Below, piece by piece: positions 61,929 through 64,000 of a DNA stretch of 64,000 bases. Within the stretch, counting starts at the first letter, position 1. Each line of letters starts with the position of its first letter. The stretch is taken from NCBI RefSeq assembly GCF_001976065.1, contig NZ_MNAH01000008.1, positions 8 to 64,007 on the forward strand, given 5' to 3'. The stretch is from Pseudomonas putida. GTDB lineage: Bacteria; Pseudomonadota; Gammaproteobacteria; Pseudomonadales; Pseudomonadaceae. Under the pieces are notes generated by a model, which worked only from the letters and a program-made list of their open reading frames with translations, was not told the DNA's origin and searched no databases. The translations under genes were made by a program, and so were the position numbers.

Positions 61929-62981
61929 ATGATCAATAACGATCGGCTGTTGGTGCAGATCCTGCTCCTGGTGCTGTTTGGCGCGAGCTTCTGGGTGATG
62001 GCGCCGTTCTGGTCGGCCCTGTTCTGGGGCGCAGTGCTGGCCTTCGCCAGTTGGCCACTGATGCGCCTGCTGACCCGCTGGCTCAATGGCCGCGAATCCC
62101 TGGCGGCCGCCTTGCTCACCTTGGGCTGGATGGTGCTGGTGGCGGCACCCCTGGTATGGCTGGGGTTCAACCTGGCGGACCATGTGCGCGATGCCACGGC
62201 GTTCATCAAGGATGTGCAGGTCGATGGTCTGCCTGAAGCGCCGCACTGGCTGGGCAGCATTCCCTTGGTGGGCGAGCGGCTGGTGGTGATCTGGAACAGC
62301 ATCGATCAGCAGGGCGCGGCGATGATGGTGTCGCTCAAGCCTTATCTGGGCCAGGTCGGTAACTGGTTGCTGGCGCGCAGCGCGCAGATTGGCAGTGGCA
62401 TTCTCGAGCTGACCCTGAGCATTGTCTTCGTGTTCTTTTTCTATCGGGACGGCCCGCGGTTGGCGGCCTTTGTCCATGGTTTGCTGGAGCGCCTGATCGG
62501 CCACCGTGCCGGGTATTACATCGAGCTGGTAGCGGGCACGGTGCAACGGGTGGTGAACGGCGTGATCGGCACCGCAGCGGCGCAGGCCGTGCTGGCGCTG
62601 ATCGGCTTCCTGATTGCCGGCGTTCCCGGTGCGCTGGTGCTGGGTATCGTGACCTTCATGCTCAGCCTGATACCCATGGGACCGCCGCTGGTATGGATTC
62701 CAGCGACTGCCTGGCTGGTCTGGAAGGGTGATTACGCAATGGCGGTGTTCCTTGGCATCTGGGGCATGTTCATCATCAGTGGCGTGGACAACGTGCTCAA
62801 GCCTTACCTGATCAGCCGGGGCGGGAACTTGCCGCTGGTGATCGTGTTGCTTGGTGTGTTTGGCGGCTTGATCGCGTTCGGCTTCATTGGCCTGTTTATC
62901 GGCCCGACCCTGCTGGCCGTGGCTTACAGCCTGTTGACCGACTGGAGCAAGAGTCACGCTCGGGTCGACGATCGTCGCTGA
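61929..62981 (+). CDS. AI-2E family permease (PerM-like)
   Basis: 350 residues from ATG 61929. It has about eight hydrophobic segments, including two N-terminal pairs and the C-terminal VIVLLGVFGGLIAFGFIGLFIGPTLLAVAYSL, and the family segment FFFYRDGPRLAAF. The family includes putative autoinducer-2 exporters and Na+/H+ antiporters, so the substrate cannot be assigned. It ends one base before the convergent kinase gene. Confidence 0.88.
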   Translation: MINNDRLLVQILLLVLFGASFWVMAPFWSALFWGAVLAFASWPLMRLLTRWLNGRESLAAALLTLGWMVLVAAPLVWLGFNLADHVRDATAFIKDVQVDGLPEAPHWLGSIPLVGERLVVIWNSIDQQGAAMMVSLKPYLGQVGNWLLARSAQIGSGILELTLSIVFVFFFYRDGPRLAAFVHGLLERLIGHRAGYYIELVAGTVQRVVNGVIGTAAAQAVLALIGFLIAGVPGALVLGIVTFMLSLIPMGPPLVWIPATAWLVWKGDYAMAVFLGIWGMFIISGVDNVLKPYLISRGGNLPLVIVLLGVFGGLIAFGFIGLFIGPTLLAVAYSLLTDWSKSHARVDDRR

Positions 62982-62982
62982 A

Positions 62983-64000
62983 TCAATCTTGCCTGGGCAG
63001 GTGGATGATCGCGGTCAGTCCACCACCGGGCGTCTCCTCCAGGCTGAGCTGCCCGCCCAGCCGTTGCGCCGCCTCGCGAGCAATGGTCATGCCCAGGCCG
63101 ACGCCGCCGGAGTTGCGATTGCGTGATCCTTCCAGGCGAAAGAACGGTTCGAAGACCGCTTCACGTTTATCCGCCGCGATACCCGGTCCATGGTCGATGA
63201 TCCGGATCACCAGGTGTTCGCGGTGATCCTGCAGGGTGATCCGCGCCTGCCCGGCGTAACGCAAGGCGTTATCCAGCAGGTTATTGATGCAGGAACGCAA
63301 CGCCATCGGTTGTACTTGCAGCGGCGCACAATGACCGCTGGCCTGAACATCGGCACCCCGGTCCTGGGCGTTTTCGCTCAGGGACTCGACCAGCGCCTGC
63401 ACATCCATCCACTGTGAGGCCTCGCTGGTGCGCTGTTCGTGCAGGTAGCCGAGCGTCGCATCGAGCATGCTGATCATGTCGTCCAGATCCTGGCGCATCT
63501 GGCCTTGCAGCTTGTCGTCGTCGATCTGTTCCAGCCGCAGTTTGAGCCGCGACAGGGGGGTGCGCAGGTCGTGGGATACAGCGCCGAGCATGCGCGAGCG
63601 CTGCTTGACCTGCTCGATGATGCGCCGCTGCATCTTGTTGAAGGTGTGCGCCGCTTGCCGCGCTTCCCGTGGGCCGGATTCCTCCAGCGGCTCACTGTCG
63701 AGGTTTTCACTCAGGCGCTCGGCCGCATCGCTCAGGCGCTGAATCGGCCGACTGAGCAATTTGGCGCCGTACCAGGCGGCAATGATCAGCGAGATCAATT
63801 GAAAGGTCAGCGGCACCAGCGGTCCGCCGAACCATGGGCGAGGCGGACGCTCGGCGAGGCGTGGGTCCGTGGCTGAGTGTTGACCGTTCACGTTTCCCGA
63901 TAACGCCGGCGGTGGAGGGGGAGGCGGCGGGCCGTAAGAGTGAAACCAGGCAAATGCCAGCAGGTGCGCCAGGATAATCGCGATCAGCAGCACGCCAAAC
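62983..64000 (-). CDS. Sensor histidine kinase, C-terminal part (cut by window end)
   Basis: At least 338 codons; the start lies beyond the window. Seen: part of membrane segment 1, a short Pro-rich periplasmic loop (a run of Pro near GPPPPP), membrane segment 2, HAMP, the H-box (AVSHDLRTPLSRL) and HATPase_c (NLLDNALRYA, DHGPGIA, GGVGLGMTI). A short periplasmic loop means it probably senses membrane or nearby signals. Its response regulator should lie upstream, outside the window. Confidence 0.9.
   Translation of the reverse strand, partial: FGVLLIAIILAHLLAFAWFHSYGPPPPPPPPALSGNVNGQHSATDPRLAERPPRPWFGGPLVPLTFQLISLIIAAWYGAKLLSRPIQRLSDAAERLSENLDSEPLEESGPREARQAAHTFNKMQRRIIEQVKQRSRMLGAVSHDLRTPLSRLKLRLEQIDDDKLQGQMRQDLDDMISMLDATLGYLHEQRTSEASQWMDVQALVESLSENAQDRGADVQASGHCAPLQVQPMALRSCINNLLDNALRYAGQARITLQDHREHLVIRIIDHGPGIAADKREAVFEPFFRLEGSRNRNSGGVGLGMTIAREAAQRLGGQLSLEETPGGGLTAIIHLPRQD

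Noticed and set aside
61410..62957. A 515-codon open frame on the minus strand
   Set aside because: Antisense to the DUF4892 and PerM-type genes; low-complexity His/Gln-rich product.
1..64000. CRISPR arrays, insertion sequences, prophage genes, tRNA genes
   Set aside because: No regular direct repeats with spacers, no transposase or integrase, no phage structural gene, and no tRNA cloverleaf segment were seen.

Overview
The window is chromosomal DNA of a Pseudomonas, most likely of the P. fluorescens group. The evidence is the Pseudomonas-type 23S/5S end, a GacS of the expected 917 residues, an oprH-phoP-phoQ operon, paired REP palindromes of the pseudomonad GCGGGCTTGC type, and GC-rich coding throughout. 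I see no insertion sequence, prophage, CRISPR array or tRNA gene. The content is core-genome housekeeping, motility and two-component signalling, in several blocks whose order matches what I remember of other pseudomonads.

Region 1 (1-17 kb). The 3' end of an rRNA operon (23S, 5S, terminator) is followed by a CheY-TPR response regulator with a small soluble histidine kinase, preceded by tandem sigma-28-like boxes. Next come a glutamine-synthetase-like gamma-glutamylpolyamine ligase and an MFS transporter. A flagellar block follows: flgZ, flgN, flgM and flgA on the minus strand, cheV, cheR and flgBCDE on the plus strand, with good sigma-54 (flgA, flgB) and sigma-28 (flgM) promoters. flgE is not followed by flgF; a convergent nrdA lies there instead, without nrdB.

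Region 2 (17-31 kb). An RstA/RstB-like two-component pair faces nrdA across a 730-bp control region with two DnaA boxes and a palindrome. Then come a phosphopantetheinyl transferase, a dienelactone hydrolase, oprH-phoP-phoQ behind four 11-bp-phased PhoP half-sites, an AraC regulator, dctA with a sigma-54 promoter and two palindromic upstream sites, a racemase-type CoA transferase, sprT, a Yip1-family membrane protein and ttcA.

Region 3 (31-49.7 kb). A Tag-family glycosylase, the DUF2069/wrbA/arsC-like operon, a thioredoxin-like lipoprotein, a META lipoprotein with a CxxC protein, ldhA, gacS, a PirR/PirS-like pair with a Fur-like site, cysM-rlmD, relA, mazG, a DUF2058 protein, a small conserved-looking protein, and fabA-fabB.

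Region 4 (49.9-64 kb). A tightly packed operon encodes a TonB-dependent receptor, a periplasmic binding-protein-like protein and a hybrid kinase that by its position beside fabA resembles PA1611 of P. aeruginosa. Then come gpsA, a DUF4389 protein, sixA, an acyl-CoA synthetase behind a 26-bp palindromic operator, a hotdog thioesterase, two alpha/beta hydrolases, a short remnant of a glutathione S-transferase gene fused by overlap to a DUF4892 gene, a PerM-type permease, and a sensor kinase cut by the window end.

Much of the window is regulatory: seven two-component pairs or kinases, two of which (GacS and the PA1611-like kinase) are expected to feed the Gac/Rsm network. Most function calls rest on motif and length recognition by eye. 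Promoter and operator calls come from consensus matching and are untested.
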